From contig CANQXJ010000011.1 in the NCBI GenBank assembly GCA_947627795.1, forward strand, positions 1-52,920: a DNA stretch of 52,920 nt. Direction: 5' to 3'. Origin of the DNA: an uncultured Clostridia bacterium. GTDB lineage: Bacteria; Bacillota; Clostridia; UBA1381. Both the position numbers and the translations under genes were made by a program. Numbering within the stretch: the stretch's first letter is position 1; each line of letters starts with the position of its first letter. A model generated the notes under the pieces. It was not told the origin of the DNA, made no database searches, and worked only from the letters and a program-made list of their open reading frames with translations. Shown here piece by piece: positions 27,963 through 36,716 of this stretch.

Positions 27963-30900
27963 TTATTCGCTTATCGTCACCTTGTATATTTTTGCAGTTT
28001 CGTGATCCTCCGCGAACACCTTTATCTCTATCGGAGAAGCCGCCGAAACCGTTTTTTCCATCGCGTCGTTTATAAGCGTTTGGTTTACATAAACCAGTCC
28101 GTATTTTTCCGCCGGAGTCGCTTTGAATGTTACGCTTTCCGTCCCCTTCGGAACTGTCAGCGTGTACTCGGTTATATTTTGTGCAAACTCCGGCGAGAGC
28201 GTTCCCTCTCGGAACGTCAGCTCCGAGAGCGACGCGTCCGTGCCGTAGTCGGTTACGATTTTTACGGTCCCGCAGAGCTTCGGCGCGTCAGTACCTTTGT
28301 CGGCGCGGAACACTATATGGAGCGCGTCGCGTCCCTTTATCGTATCCGCCGTCGACGGCTCAGCCGCGTTTACGGACGTTTCGGGGATTTCATAAAGCAC
28401 CGTTTCGTTCTTGCCGGAAGCGGTCACGTCGGCAAGTTTAGTGTCCCCGATGTATATTGTCATTTTAGTGTCCCTGTCGCTCGAATGGTAGGTGACGGAG
28501 AGATAATTCTTCACGCCCTTTTTAACCGCCATCGGGTAATCGACATAGCCGCCGCTCGAAATTGCGCGGTAGTTGGGCATATCGCCCGTGCCCTCAACGC
28601 CTGTGGATTTATCCTGCGTGTAGCCGTGTCCGTTCTCCTGCTGGTCGTGCGAAGGCTCGATTGAGTCGATTATGATATTCTCGTCGCGTCCCTTTTGCTT
28701 GTCGGCGAGTATCTGCGCCTGCTGCTCCTCCGTGCTCATGCCGGACACGTACCAGTAAATGCCGTAGCGCTCGTCGTAGCGTCTGTAGTGCGGCGTAAAC
28801 ACAAGCGCTTGGTCGGTGTTCTTCATCGTGAATTCGAGCTTGCCTTCGGTCTTTGCCATGTTCTCGTTGAGGTTCGCAAGCCAATCCTCGCGCGTGCCGT
28901 AATCGGAGTCGATTATAACGTACTCGTTAACATCCGCCTTCGTTTTCGGCTTTCTGACCGCCATACCGTGGCTTTCCTCGGTCATATTATCCTTGCCCAA
29001 GCCTACGCTCAGAACCGTTGGTCCGTATTTGAACGCGGTCACGGTGTCGTTGTCCGCAAGCCCGTACGCGCGCATTTCCATCGGCATTGTGATTTCGATT
29101 TTGTCGCCCGCTTTCCACTTGCGGCTTATTGTAACATAACCCGCTGACTGCATATAGATGTAATCTTCGCCGTTAATCTTAATCGCCGGAGCCGCCGCGC
29201 ACCACTCGGGAACGCGCAGCATAACGTCCGCGCTCTGCGCATCGCCCGAAATCGGCTCGACTGTGAGAATTGACGTTTCGCCGTCGGGAAGAGTCGATGC
29301 TTGCGTGAGCTTTATATTGTTGTCCTTGTCGGTCAGAACGGAGCTGATGTACTGATTCACGACGATCGCGCCGTCCTTTTTATAGTAGATGCTGTCCGTT
29401 AGCTTCGTGAAGCTTTCCATGCCGGAGCCTGTGCAGCACCAAAAATCATTCCACGGTGTTGAGAATACCTTGAAGTAGCCAGTCGCCATCGGCTGGAAGT
29501 ACATCGTCATGCCCGTTTCGGGGTTTTGGCTCGACACGATTGCGTTGAGGAACGTGCCTTCGTAGTAGTCCTCGTACTTCTTGTCGCCCGTCAGCTTGTA
29601 CAGCTCGCGCGAGAGCTTGAGCATATTGTACGTATTGCACGTCTCGCAGTTTACGTTGTTGCGGTACGCGTTTTCGGTGTGCGCCGCGCGGAAATGCTCG
29701 TTTTCGCTGTTGCCGCCGGTGATGTATGAGTGGTCGTTTACGACTATATCCCAGAAATTCTCCGCGACCTTCAAGTAATATTCCCTGTCATGCGCGGCAT
29801 CGGGAGCGTCCGTTTCGAGCTTACCGTCAGTCGCGTCGATAGCTCTTACGCGGTTAAGCGCGCCGAGTATTTTCGGGATAGTGGTATTGGCGTGCTTGTT
29901 CGCGAGCACGTCGTTATGATTGTAAATGCTGTCGAACAGGCTTACCTCGTCGAACATATGCGCCGCTTTCGCGTGGTTGGGGTCTTTCGTGATTTTGTAA
30001 AGCTCGTACAGCGCGTCGTTCATGCCGCCGTACTCGATATTTAATACGCGCGCCTGCATAGTCGAATCGTAGCTTCCGACTCTGTTATAAACCCATGTAC
30101 CGAGCGCGTCAGCCATTTCGAGCGCCTTATTGTTGCCGGTGAGCTTATACGTATCGACAAGCCCCGCGAGTATCTTGTGCATCGTGTACCACGGCACCCA
30201 CGCCTGAGTCGTTATATTCGTTTTATTACCTTCCACATTGTCAAACTGAATCTCGCCCGTTACCACTCTGCCGCCGCTCCACGCGTTTGTTGTCGCGAAC
30301 AGGTAGCCCTTCTTTACCGGATTGCCGTTTATGGTCGTGTCCTCCTTGATCTGCGCCTCGTACAGCGCGTCGATCAGGTCATTCGACATCTTAAGAAGCC
30401 CCTCGTCGCCGGTGTTGTTGTAACCCTGCGCTACAGCCGTCATATAGTGACCCACCGCGTGACCGGCGATAAGGCTCGTTTCCCAGCCGGGGTATGTGTC
30501 CGATGTCGAGGACAGCCCCGCCGTGCGCCTGAAGCCCGACGCGAGCTTGTTTACGTCGAAATCGTTCAGATACGCCGCCATTTTTTCCGTGCCGTTTATA
30601 AGATATTCGTCCTTCATCTCAACGTCCGTCATGCTGTAATCGGAAAGCCCCGTTACCGACGGTGCGGCGAGGATCGTCACGTCAAACGTCTTTGTGTAAA
30701 CCGCGCCGCCGTTTTTGACCGTCGCTGTAAGCGTTACGCGTTTGTCGGCCTCGCCCGCTGCGGGAGCGGTTATTGTCATATCCGCGCCGATCACGGACGC
30801 GTCGGAGCACGTCCATGTAATATCGCTGCCGTTAGCGCCCTTTACGGGAAGCGCCGTAGTTCCGGTAAGCTCGGTCGTGCCGAAACCGAGGTCGGCGCAG

Positions 30901-32549
30901 TCCTTGTAAGCCGCGGCATTGCTGAGTTCCGCCGCGTATTCGTCGTATGCCGCCTTTATCTCGCCGGCGGTACAGATTTTGTTGTAGATTTTAATTTCGT
31001 CCATGTTCCCCTTAAAATACTTGTCGCTCGCGTAATGCGATTTACCTATGTAGTTCGATGTTTCGTTTATCGCCGTCACCGCCTTCGCACAGTCCTTTTC
31101 CGCGACGAGCGCGCCGTTTCGGTAGAGCGCAACATGATTTGCGGTGCGCGTGACCGCGTAATGCTCCCATATGCCGGTATTTGTAAACGGCATAACGTCC
31201 ATTGTATCCTTCGCTCCGCCGACGCTCGATTCAACACGCCCGTTTGACGGCGAATAGAAGAAATAATTGCTCTGATCCGAGCCGAAATCGAACAGTCTCG
31301 CCCAGTCCTGAACGGCGTCCGTTTTAACCCATGCCATGATAGTCATGCTGTCTGTCATGATATTGTTCGGGAGCTGCATATAGCCGTTTGTTCCGTCGAG
31401 CGTCAGACCGTTTCCGGAAATGCCCTTTCCGCTCCCAACCGCCGCTCCGCCGTGAAGCAGCGACGCCGTATCGGCGGGGTTTTCAAAGCTGTAGTAATAC
31501 GTCAGCCCGCCCTCGCGCGTCTTTGTAACGGTCACTTTATCTGTTAGCGGCTCTTTTGTTTCCGCATCCCAAAGGTATACAGCAATCTCATCTCCGTCCG
31601 AAGCGTCGAGTGTGAGTTCCTCGTTTAATGCGCTCTTTGCGCTTAACGCGGTGCGTCGCATATCAACCGATTTAAGCCGCTTATCCTCATCGTACGCAGC
31701 GGCGTACAAATTCACCGCCTTGTCCTCATCCGTATAGCTTGCCGCCGACGCGTATACCGTGATTTTGCCGCCGACCGCCTTTGATTTTTCGGCGGTGAGC
31801 GCCCATTTTACACCCGACGGTGTGAGCATCACCTTTCTCGCCGACTCGTCCGCCGTCATTTTAACCGCTGCCGGAGCAGTCAGCTTTGTAAGCTCGCCGT
31901 ATCTGACCGAGTCGCTCGCCGTGATAGTGATATCACAGCCGCCCGTAAGACCTAATATGTCTATCGAGCCGCCCGCGTAATACACGTTCGCTTTAGTGTC
32001 CCCCGAAAGATGAAGCGCTCCGCTGTCTATGTACACATCAGCCGGATTTACAGCCGCGTTTGCGTTTTCATTATCCTCAAACGTCACGTCGTTAAGCGTC
32101 ATATTTACCGTTTCGGCGCAGTTTAGAGCGTAACGCACGGCGGTTGACGTTTTGAAATTACGTATGGTAACGTTATCGAATTTTACTGTCCCCGCCATAT
32201 ACCAAAGAGCAGCGTCGGTGAACGTTCCCGTCGATTTGTTTCCGTCAATGGTTATGTTTGAAAACGTCCAGCTTCCGTTACAGTTCTGATACAGAACCGC
32301 GTCGCCCCATTTGGAATTGCTTTTGGTTATCGTATGTCCCTTACCGTCGAGCGTTCCCGTTGACGGAGCGGTATTTATTCCGGCGTTCGCGGCTGAAATA
32401 TCCGCCGAAAGCTCGTAATCTCCGCCCGCCGTGATAGCGTTTGCCAAGCCGTTCTCGTCCGACACAGCCGTCGCCGCCAATGCCGGAACGGTCAATGACG
32501 CCGCCAAAGCCGCCGCGCAAAGCGCAGCCGTGATTCTTCTCCGTTTCAT
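27963..32549 (-). CDS. Secreted multidomain GH127 beta-L-arabinofuranosidase
   Basis: 1528 residues with a signal peptide (1-25, ending ALA-A). Domains in order are a beta-helix-like region (about 30-240), a LamG/concanavalin-like lectin module (about 350-530), an atrophied bacterial Ig-like domain (about 540-632), the GH127 (former DUF1680) alpha/alpha barrel (about 640-1130) with beta-sandwich extension, and a C-terminal cadherin-like beta-sandwich (about 1435-1528). In characterised GH127 enzymes a zinc-bound cysteine is the nucleophile; the matching motifs are present here as CETCNTYN (near 965) and FWCCTGSG (near 1040), with an acidic NSENEHF upstream as candidate acid/base. It probably releases L-arabinofuranose from plant arabinan or glycoprotein outside the cell. 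AAGGAGG precedes the ATG. It lies 15 bases after the metallo-hydrolase gene, so is co-transcribed. Confidence 0.88.
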   Translation of the reverse strand: MKRRRITAALCAAALAASLTVPALAATAVSDENGLANAITAGGDYELSADISAANAGINTAPSTGTLDGKGHTITKSNSKWGDAVLYQNCNGSWTFSNITIDGNKSTGTFTDAALWYMAGTVKFDNVTIRNFKTSTAVRYALNCAETVNMTLNDVTFEDNENANAAVNPADVYIDSGALHLSGDTKANVYYAGGSIDILGLTGGCDITITASDSVRYGELTKLTAPAAVKMTADESARKVMLTPSGVKWALTAEKSKAVGGKITVYASAASYTDEDKAVNLYAAAYDEDKRLKSVDMRRTALSAKSALNEELTLDASDGDEIAVYLWDAETKEPLTDKVTVTKTREGGLTYYYSFENPADTASLLHGGAAVGSGKGISGNGLTLDGTNGYMQLPNNIMTDSMTIMAWVKTDAVQDWARLFDFGSDQSNYFFYSPSNGRVESSVGGAKDTMDVMPFTNTGIWEHYAVTRTANHVALYRNGALVAEKDCAKAVTAINETSNYIGKSHYASDKYFKGNMDEIKIYNKICTAGEIKAAYDEYAAELSNAAAYKDCADLGFGTTELTGTTALPVKGANGSDITWTCSDASVIGADMTITAPAAGEADKRVTLTATVKNGGAVYTKTFDVTILAAPSVTGLSDYSMTDVEMKDEYLINGTEKMAAYLNDFDVNKLASGFRRTAGLSSTSDTYPGWETSLIAGHAVGHYMTAVAQGYNNTGDEGLLKMSNDLIDALYEAQIKEDTTINGNPVKKGYLFATTNAWSGGRVVTGEIQFDNVEGNKTNITTQAWVPWYTMHKILAGLVDTYKLTGNNKALEMADALGTWVYNRVGSYDSTMQARVLNIEYGGMNDALYELYKITKDPNHAKAAHMFDEVSLFDSIYNHNDVLANKHANTTIPKILGALNRVRAIDATDGKLETDAPDAAHDREYYLKVAENFWDIVVNDHSYITGGNSENEHFRAAHTENAYRNNVNCETCNTYNMLKLSRELYKLTGDKKYEDYYEGTFLNAIVSSQNPETGMTMYFQPMATGYFKVFSTPWNDFWCCTGSGMESFTKLTDSIYYKKDGAIVVNQYISSVLTDKDNNIKLTQASTLPDGETSILTVEPISGDAQSADVMLRVPEWCAAAPAIKINGEDYIYMQSAGYVTISRKWKAGDKIEITMPMEMRAYGLADNDTVTAFKYGPTVLSVGLGKDNMTEESHGMAVRKPKTKADVNEYVIIDSDYGTREDWLANLNENMAKTEGKLEFTMKNTDQALVFTPHYRRYDERYGIYWYVSGMSTEEQQAQILADKQKGRDENIIIDSIEPSHDQQENGHGYTQDKSTGVEGTGDMPNYRAISSGGYVDYPMAVKKGVKNYLSVTYHSSDRDTKMTIYIGDTKLADVTASGKNETVLYEIPETSVNAAEPSTADTIKGRDALHIVFRADKGTDAPKLCGTVKIVTDYGTDASLSELTFREGTLSPEFAQNITEYTLTVPKGTESVTFKATPAEKYGLVYVNQTLINDAMEKTVSAASPIEIKVFAEDHETAKIYKVTISE

Positions 32550-32564
32550 TGCGGTATCCTCCTT

Positions 32565-33407
32565 TTATTGAGTTATTGTAATTTCACTTCCGTCGCTTGT
32601 GGCTGTTACATCGCCGTTCTGAGTGTAATAGATTCCGCACCCGAGAGATTCGAGAGCCGCCACTGTCTGTTCCTCAGCCGGATTTTTATCGCTGCAGGTG
32701 ATGACCGCGTATTTCGGATTTACCGTTTCGAAAAATCGCTTCGTATACGTGTTGTACCGTCCGTGATGCGGGACTTTGAGGAAATCGTATTCACCCTTGC
32801 ATTGGTTAAGTATTTCCGAAAGCCGCTGCTTTTTCGCGTCGCCCGTAAACAGGAAACGGTTATCGCCGTGAGTTACGCTCACCGCGAGCGAGAACTCATT
32901 GTCGTCCTCCGCGTAGGATTTTCTAAGCGGCGGATACACTTCAAACAGCGCGTCGTCAAGCGTGAAGGTCATCTCGTCCTCAAGAAGCGTCGGCGTGATA
33001 TTATGCTTCTCAAGCGCGGTAAGATACGCCTCGTACTCGTCGTTGTTGCCCTCGTACGACGGAGTTACGATCTCCCCTACCGAAACGCTGTCCAGCACTT
33101 CCGGAACGCCGCCGACGTGATCCTTGTCAAAGTGCGTTATGAACAGCTTGTCGATCGCCGTCACACCGTTGTCAGCTAAGAATTTCACGACCTCGTCGCC
33201 GTCGTCCTTCTCGCCGCAGTCTATAACGGCGCAGTGATCCGAGGTGCGGAGTATTATCGCGTCAGCCTGACCGACCTTTAGTATATTCGTTTCGAATGAG
33301 CCCGTCACAGCCGGCGCTTCCGTAGGAGTTTCAACTGTCCCGGCGGCACATGAGCACATTAAAAACGCCGCTGTCAATAATGCAATTAATTTTATTATAT
33401 TCTTCAT
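32565..33407 (-). CDS. ComEC/Rec2-type metallo-beta-lactamase-fold hydrolase, lipoprotein
   Basis: 280 residues. A lipoprotein-type signal ends at LMCSC (Cys18 or Cys20 as lipid anchor), followed by a short linker rich in Thr, Pro and Ala. The MBL fold has the metal motif THFDKDH (91-97), a second histidine region VTHGDNRFLFTGDAK and VPHHGRYN. It resembles the stand-alone counterparts of the ComEC C-terminal nuclease-like domain, but no channel domain is present, so a DNA-uptake role is not implied; the substrate is unknown. It sits between trmD and GH127, where rplS is usually found. The start codon overlaps a repeated GGGGACACTAAA motif, so its ribosome binding site is weak or unusual. Confidence 0.82.
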   Translation of the reverse strand: MKNIIKLIALLTAAFLMCSCAAGTVETPTEAPAVTGSFETNILKVGQADAIILRTSDHCAVIDCGEKDDGDEVVKFLADNGVTAIDKLFITHFDKDHVGGVPEVLDSVSVGEIVTPSYEGNNDEYEAYLTALEKHNITPTLLEDEMTFTLDDALFEVYPPLRKSYAEDDNEFSLAVSVTHGDNRFLFTGDAKKQRLSEILNQCKGEYDFLKVPHHGRYNTYTKRFFETVNPKYAVITCSDKNPAEEQTVAALESLGCGIYYTQNGDVTATSDGSEITITQ

Positions 33408-33464
33408 TTTAGTGTCCCCTGTCTTAATATTTTAGTGTCCCTAAAACTTTGTTTTACTGTCCCC
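33407..33464 (-). repeat. Three copies of GGGGACA(C/G)TAAAA at the trmD/MBL junction
   Basis: On the minus strand the motif occurs at 33464-33452 (coding the end of TrmD), 33441-33431 (TrmD stop) and 33419-33407 (touching the MBL start codon). Further copies lie in the GH127 gene at 32004-31992, 28474-28464 and 28448-28437, where they encode GDTK or RDTK. Confidence 0.7.
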
Positions 33465-34190
33465 GTTTTTATATTCTTCCAAAAATTTAATATCCGTTTC
33501 CGTAAGCTCCGCCGTTTCGAGCATATCGGGACGCTTGTTGTATGTGTTTATAAGCGCCTGCTCATGCTTCCATTTTTCGATATTCGCGTGGTGTCCTGAA
33601 ACAAGTATATCGGGTATTTCCCTGCCGTTCCACACGCGCGGATGCGTATATTGCGGATACTCCAAAAGCCCGTTAAAATGCGACTCGTTCTCGTATGAGC
33701 TTTCGCCCGCGAGCACTCCGGGAATAAGCCGCGAAACCGTGTCGATAACAGCCATTGCCGGTATTTCGCCGCCCGTCAAAACGAAATCTCCTATCGACAG
33801 CTCCATATCAACTATCTCGTCAAGCACACGCTGGTCTACTCCCTCGTAGTGACCGCAGAGAAGTATTATATGCTCCTCCTTCGACAGCTCGACAGCCGTT
33901 TTCTGATTGAAAATCTTCCCCTGAGGCGACATATAAATCGTGAGCGGCTTATAGTCAAGTTCTCCCGCGATCGACATATACGCGTCATAAATCGGCTGCG
34001 GAGTCATAAGCATACCGCCTCCGCCGCTGTATGGGTAGTCGTCGGTTTTTCTGTGCTTGTCCGTTGAAAATTCCCGTATATCTATAAAATTAAGCTCGAT
34101 CAGTCCCGCTTCCCTCGCGCGCCCGATAATGCTGTCGCCGAGCGCCGCTTCGAGCATAGCGGGGAAAATCGTCAGTACGTCAAAACGCAT
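33441..34190 (-). CDS. trmD: tRNA (guanine-N1-)-methyltransferase
   Basis: 249 residues, the normal length. A SPOUT-class knotted methyltransferase that methylates G37 next to the anticodon and so prevents +1 frameshifting. Visible signatures are YPYSGGGGMLM, LLCGHYEGVDQRV (start of the knot), SIGDFVLTGGE and HFNGLLEYPQYTHP. Its ATG overlaps the rimM stop by one base (TAATG), which implies translational coupling. The last eight codons run into the GGGGACACTAAA repeat block. The gene order rpsP-khpA-rimM-trmD is standard in Bacillota, but rplS does not follow. Confidence 0.97.
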   Translation of the reverse strand: MRFDVLTIFPAMLEAALGDSIIGRAREAGLIELNFIDIREFSTDKHRKTDDYPYSGGGGMLMTPQPIYDAYMSIAGELDYKPLTIYMSPQGKIFNQKTAVELSKEEHIILLCGHYEGVDQRVLDEIVDMELSIGDFVLTGGEIPAMAVIDTVSRLIPGVLAGESSYENESHFNGLLEYPQYTHPRVWNGREIPDILVSGHHANIEKWKHEQALINTYNKRPDMLETAELTETDIKFLEEYKNGDSKTKF

Positions 34191-34699
34191 TATAAATCCT
34201 CTAATCCTTCCATCAGCTCTACCGTGACTTTTTTGTTTTCGAGGTCAACCTTTTTTACCACCTCGTCTATCACGGGTATGAGCATATCCCTTTTGCCCTC
34301 GCGCTTTACGACATAAATATCGTTCGCGCCGGTGTTTATCACATCCGTTATTTCGCCTACACTTTCGCCCGTTTCCTTTACCACTTCAAGACCTATCAAG
34401 TCCGCGATATAGTAAACTCCCTCGGGAAGCTCGCCCAGGACGTCTCGGTCGGCAGTAAGCACGAGATTTTTGTACGTTTCCGCCTCGTCGATGCTGTTGA
34501 TCTGCGCGAATTTCACTATTAAATTGTTCTTCTGGTACTTTATATTTTTAATGTCCAACCGCTCGCGCGCGCCGCGTTTTTCCGCGTAGACGTATTCGAT
34601 ATCCTCGAAATCGTCGGGATAGTCCGTCCACGGCACCACCTTGACCTCGCCGCGCAGCCCGTGCGTGTTCACGATTTTTCCTACTTCCAAATAATCCAT
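34190..34699 (-). CDS. rimM: Ribosome maturation factor RimM
   Basis: 169 residues. The start is placed at ATG 34699 (MDYLEVGKIVNTHGLRGEV), behind AAAGGGA; the frame extends to 34738 without a ribosome binding site. The N-terminal RimM beta-barrel (VGKIVNTHGLRGEVKV) and C-terminal PRC-like barrel (YYIADLIGLEVV, NDIYVVKREGKRDMLIPV) are both present. It assists 16S rRNA 3'-domain processing and binds ribosomal protein S19. A long imperfect hairpin separates it from the upstream khpA gene. Confidence 0.96.
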   Translation of the reverse strand: MDYLEVGKIVNTHGLRGEVKVVPWTDYPDDFEDIEYVYAEKRGARERLDIKNIKYQKNNLIVKFAQINSIDEAETYKNLVLTADRDVLGELPEGVYYIADLIGLEVVKETGESVGEITDVINTGANDIYVVKREGKRDMLIPVIDEVVKKVDLENKKVTVELMEGLEDL

Positions 34700-34726
34700 A
34701 AATATCCCTTTCCGAAATAAAACAGC

Positions 34727-34799
34727 AAAGGACTGCATACGTTAAATGATATTGCGTACGATAACCGCCCCGCAGCATCATTAACGTAAACAGTCCTTT
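34727..34799. repeat. 73-bp imperfect hairpin between khpA and rimM
   Basis: AAAGGACTG (34727-34735) pairs with CAGTCCTTT (34791-34799), TACGTTAA (34738-34745) with TTAACGTA (34781-34788), then ATGAT and TGCG find partners inside. On the plus strand the right arm runs into T6. It could be a terminator/attenuator, an RNA processing site or a small inverted-repeat insertion. Confidence 0.75.
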
Positions 34800-34804
34800 T
34801 TTAA

Positions 34805-35038
34805 TTACTGTAAAATATCTACCGACGCTTTCTTGTTTTCACGGCTTGCCGCCGCTTTAACAACGGTTCTTATCGCTTTCGCGATACGTCCCTGCTTGCC
34901 GATAACCTTGCCCATGTCGCTGTCCGCAACCCTCAGTTCCAGCGTGACCGACTGGTCGGCGTTTATTATTTCCTTAACGTCGACCTGTTCGGGGTATTCA
35001 ACCAGCGACTTGGCTATTATTTCCAATACTTCCTTCAT
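34805..35038 (-). CDS. khpA: KH-domain RNA-binding protein KhpA
   Basis: 77 residues forming a single type II KH domain, with the RNA-gripping GxxG loop visible as VIGKQGRIAKAIR. In Gram-positive bacteria KhpA pairs with KhpB (Jag/EloR) to bind RNA and affect cell elongation and division. Located between rpsP and rimM as is standard in Bacillota, 17 bases after the rpsP stop. An AGGAAGGACC ribosome binding site precedes the ATG. Confidence 0.95.
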   Translation of the reverse strand: MKEVLEIIAKSLVEYPEQVDVKEIINADQSVTLELRVADSDMGKVIGKQGRIAKAIRTVVKAAASRENKKASVDILQ

Positions 35039-35055
35039 TTAGGTCCTTCCTCCGA

Positions 35056-35298
35056 TCAGATAATGTTTGATTTCTTCAAAAGAGCCTTAACAGTATCAGT
35101 AGGCTGAGCACCGTTACCTATCCACTTCTTAGCCGCCTCCGCGTCTATATCAACAGTCGCGGGGTTTGTAAGAGGATTGTATGTGCCAATTTCCTCAATA
35201 AATCTGCCGTCTCTCGGGTATCTTGAATCCGCAACGACTACTCTGTAAAACGGAGCCTTCTTTGCGCCCATTCTTCTGAGTCTGATTTTTACCGCCAT
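35056..35298 (-). CDS. rpsP: 30S ribosomal protein S16
   Basis: 80 residues, normal length ([19 protein letters not shown]..., [14 protein letters not shown]). It binds 16S rRNA in the 5' domain and is needed for 30S assembly. ATG 35298 is chosen because GGGAGGTG lies directly upstream; the longer frame would start with a GTG inside that ribosome binding site. Lies 56 bases after ffh in the same operon. Confidence 0.97.
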   Translation of the reverse strand: MAVKIRLRRMGAKKAPFYRVVVADSRYPRDGRFIEEIGTYNPLTNPATVDIDAEAAKKWIGNGAQPTDTVKALLKKSNII

Positions 35299-35354
35299 GT
35301 TTTTCACCTCCCGTTTTGATTGTGGTTTTTATATAAAGTATATGGTATACCTTA

Positions 35355-36698
35355 TTAACGCATTTTTCTTAATCGCTTCAGCATTCTTGTCTGCTTGCCG
35401 CTCGACATTTGCTTCATCATTTTCTGCATCTCCGCGAACTGCTTTAAAAGCTGGTTCACGTCCTGCACTCTTGTGCCGCTGCCCTGCGCTATTCTCACCT
35501 TGCGGCTCGCGCCGATTATACCGGGCTTTCTGCGCTCCTCCTGCGTCATTGACTGGATTATCGCTTCTATGTGAACCATGCGCTTCTCGTTTTCCTCGGT
35601 GTCCACCATATCGAGCATCTTTTTGTCAATACCCGGCAACATACCGAGTATCTGCGAAATCGAGCCCATTTTGCGTATCTGTCTGAACTGCTCCAAAAAG
35701 TCGTCGAGATCAAACTGCTGCTTTCTTATTTTCGCCTCAAGCTCGCGCGCTTTTTTCTCGTCTATCTGCTCCTGTGCCTTGTCTATGAGCGTCAGCACGT
35801 CGCCCATACCGAGTATACGCGAAGCCATGCGGCTCGGGTGGAACTGCTCGAGGTCGCTCAGCTTCTCGCCGACGGACGCGTACTTTATCGGCTTTCCCGT
35901 AACCTGCTTTACGGATAATGCCGCGCCGCCGCGCGTGTCGCCGTCGAGCTTTGAAAGGATAATTCCCGTAACGCCGAGCCTGTCGTTAAACGCTTTCGCC
36001 ACGTTTACCGCGTCCTGACCGGTCATAGCGTCAACAACGAGAAGCATTTCCGTAGGCTTTACCTCCGCTCTTATGAGGATAAGCTCGTTCATGAGCATAT
36101 CGTCTATATGCAGACGTCCCGCCGTATCAAGTATCACGGGATCGTTGCCGTGTTTTATCGCGTGCTCTACAGCCTGCCGCGCTATTTCAACCGGATTTAC
36201 GTCCGCGCCGAGCGAGAACACGGGGATTTGGATTTGGTCGCCCAGCACCTGTAACTGCTTTATCGCGGCAGGACGGTACACGTCGCACGCGACCATAAGC
36301 GGGCGCTTGTCCATCGTTTTTCTGAGATTTAACGCAAGCTTTGCCGTCGCAGTGGTTTTACCCGCGCCCTGCAAGCCGCACATCATAATGATCGTCGGCG
36401 GCTTCGGCGAAAATTTCAGCGTTTCCGTTTCGCCGCCTATCATCTGCGTAAGCTCGTCGTTTACTATTTTTACAAGCTGCTGCGCGGGAGTAAGCGATTC
36501 CATTATCTCCTGACCGAGCGCCTTTTCCGAAACGACGTTCACGAAGTCCCTTACGACCTTGAAATTGACGTCCGCCTCCAAAAGCGCCAGCTTTATTTCG
36601 CGCATAGCGTCCTTGATGTCCTTTTCACTCAGCTTGCCCTTGCCTCTGAGCTTTTTGAATACGCCCTGAAGCTTATCGCCCAAGCTTTCAAATGCCAT
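35355..36698 (-). CDS. ffh: Signal recognition particle GTPase Ffh
   Basis: 447 residues, full length. N domain about 1-85, GTPase G domain with P-loop GLQGAGKTT, DTAGR and LDGDTRGG, and a Met-rich M domain (about 300-447; MGSISQILGMLPGI, MMKQMSSGKQTRMLKRLRKM) that binds SRP RNA and signal sequences. With 4.5S-type SRP RNA (encoded in this same window near 41.55 kb) and FtsY it delivers nascent membrane proteins to SecYEG. Its operon position after ylxM is conserved in Bacillota. Confidence 0.97.
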   Translation of the reverse strand: MAFESLGDKLQGVFKKLRGKGKLSEKDIKDAMREIKLALLEADVNFKVVRDFVNVVSEKALGQEIMESLTPAQQLVKIVNDELTQMIGGETETLKFSPKPPTIIMMCGLQGAGKTTATAKLALNLRKTMDKRPLMVACDVYRPAAIKQLQVLGDQIQIPVFSLGADVNPVEIARQAVEHAIKHGNDPVILDTAGRLHIDDMLMNELILIRAEVKPTEMLLVVDAMTGQDAVNVAKAFNDRLGVTGIILSKLDGDTRGGAALSVKQVTGKPIKYASVGEKLSDLEQFHPSRMASRILGMGDVLTLIDKAQEQIDEKKARELEAKIRKQQFDLDDFLEQFRQIRKMGSISQILGMLPGIDKKMLDMVDTEENEKRMVHIEAIIQSMTQEERRKPGIIGASRKVRIAQGSGTRVQDVNQLLKQFAEMQKMMKQMSSGKQTRMLKRLRKMR

Positions 36699-36716
36699 GC
36701 CGCTCTCCCTTTCCTG

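Noticed and set aside
30177-31247. Plus-strand frame of 356 codons opposite the GH127 gene
   Set aside because: No ribosome binding site and composition typical of an antisense shadow; the minus strand encodes catalytic GH127 motifs.
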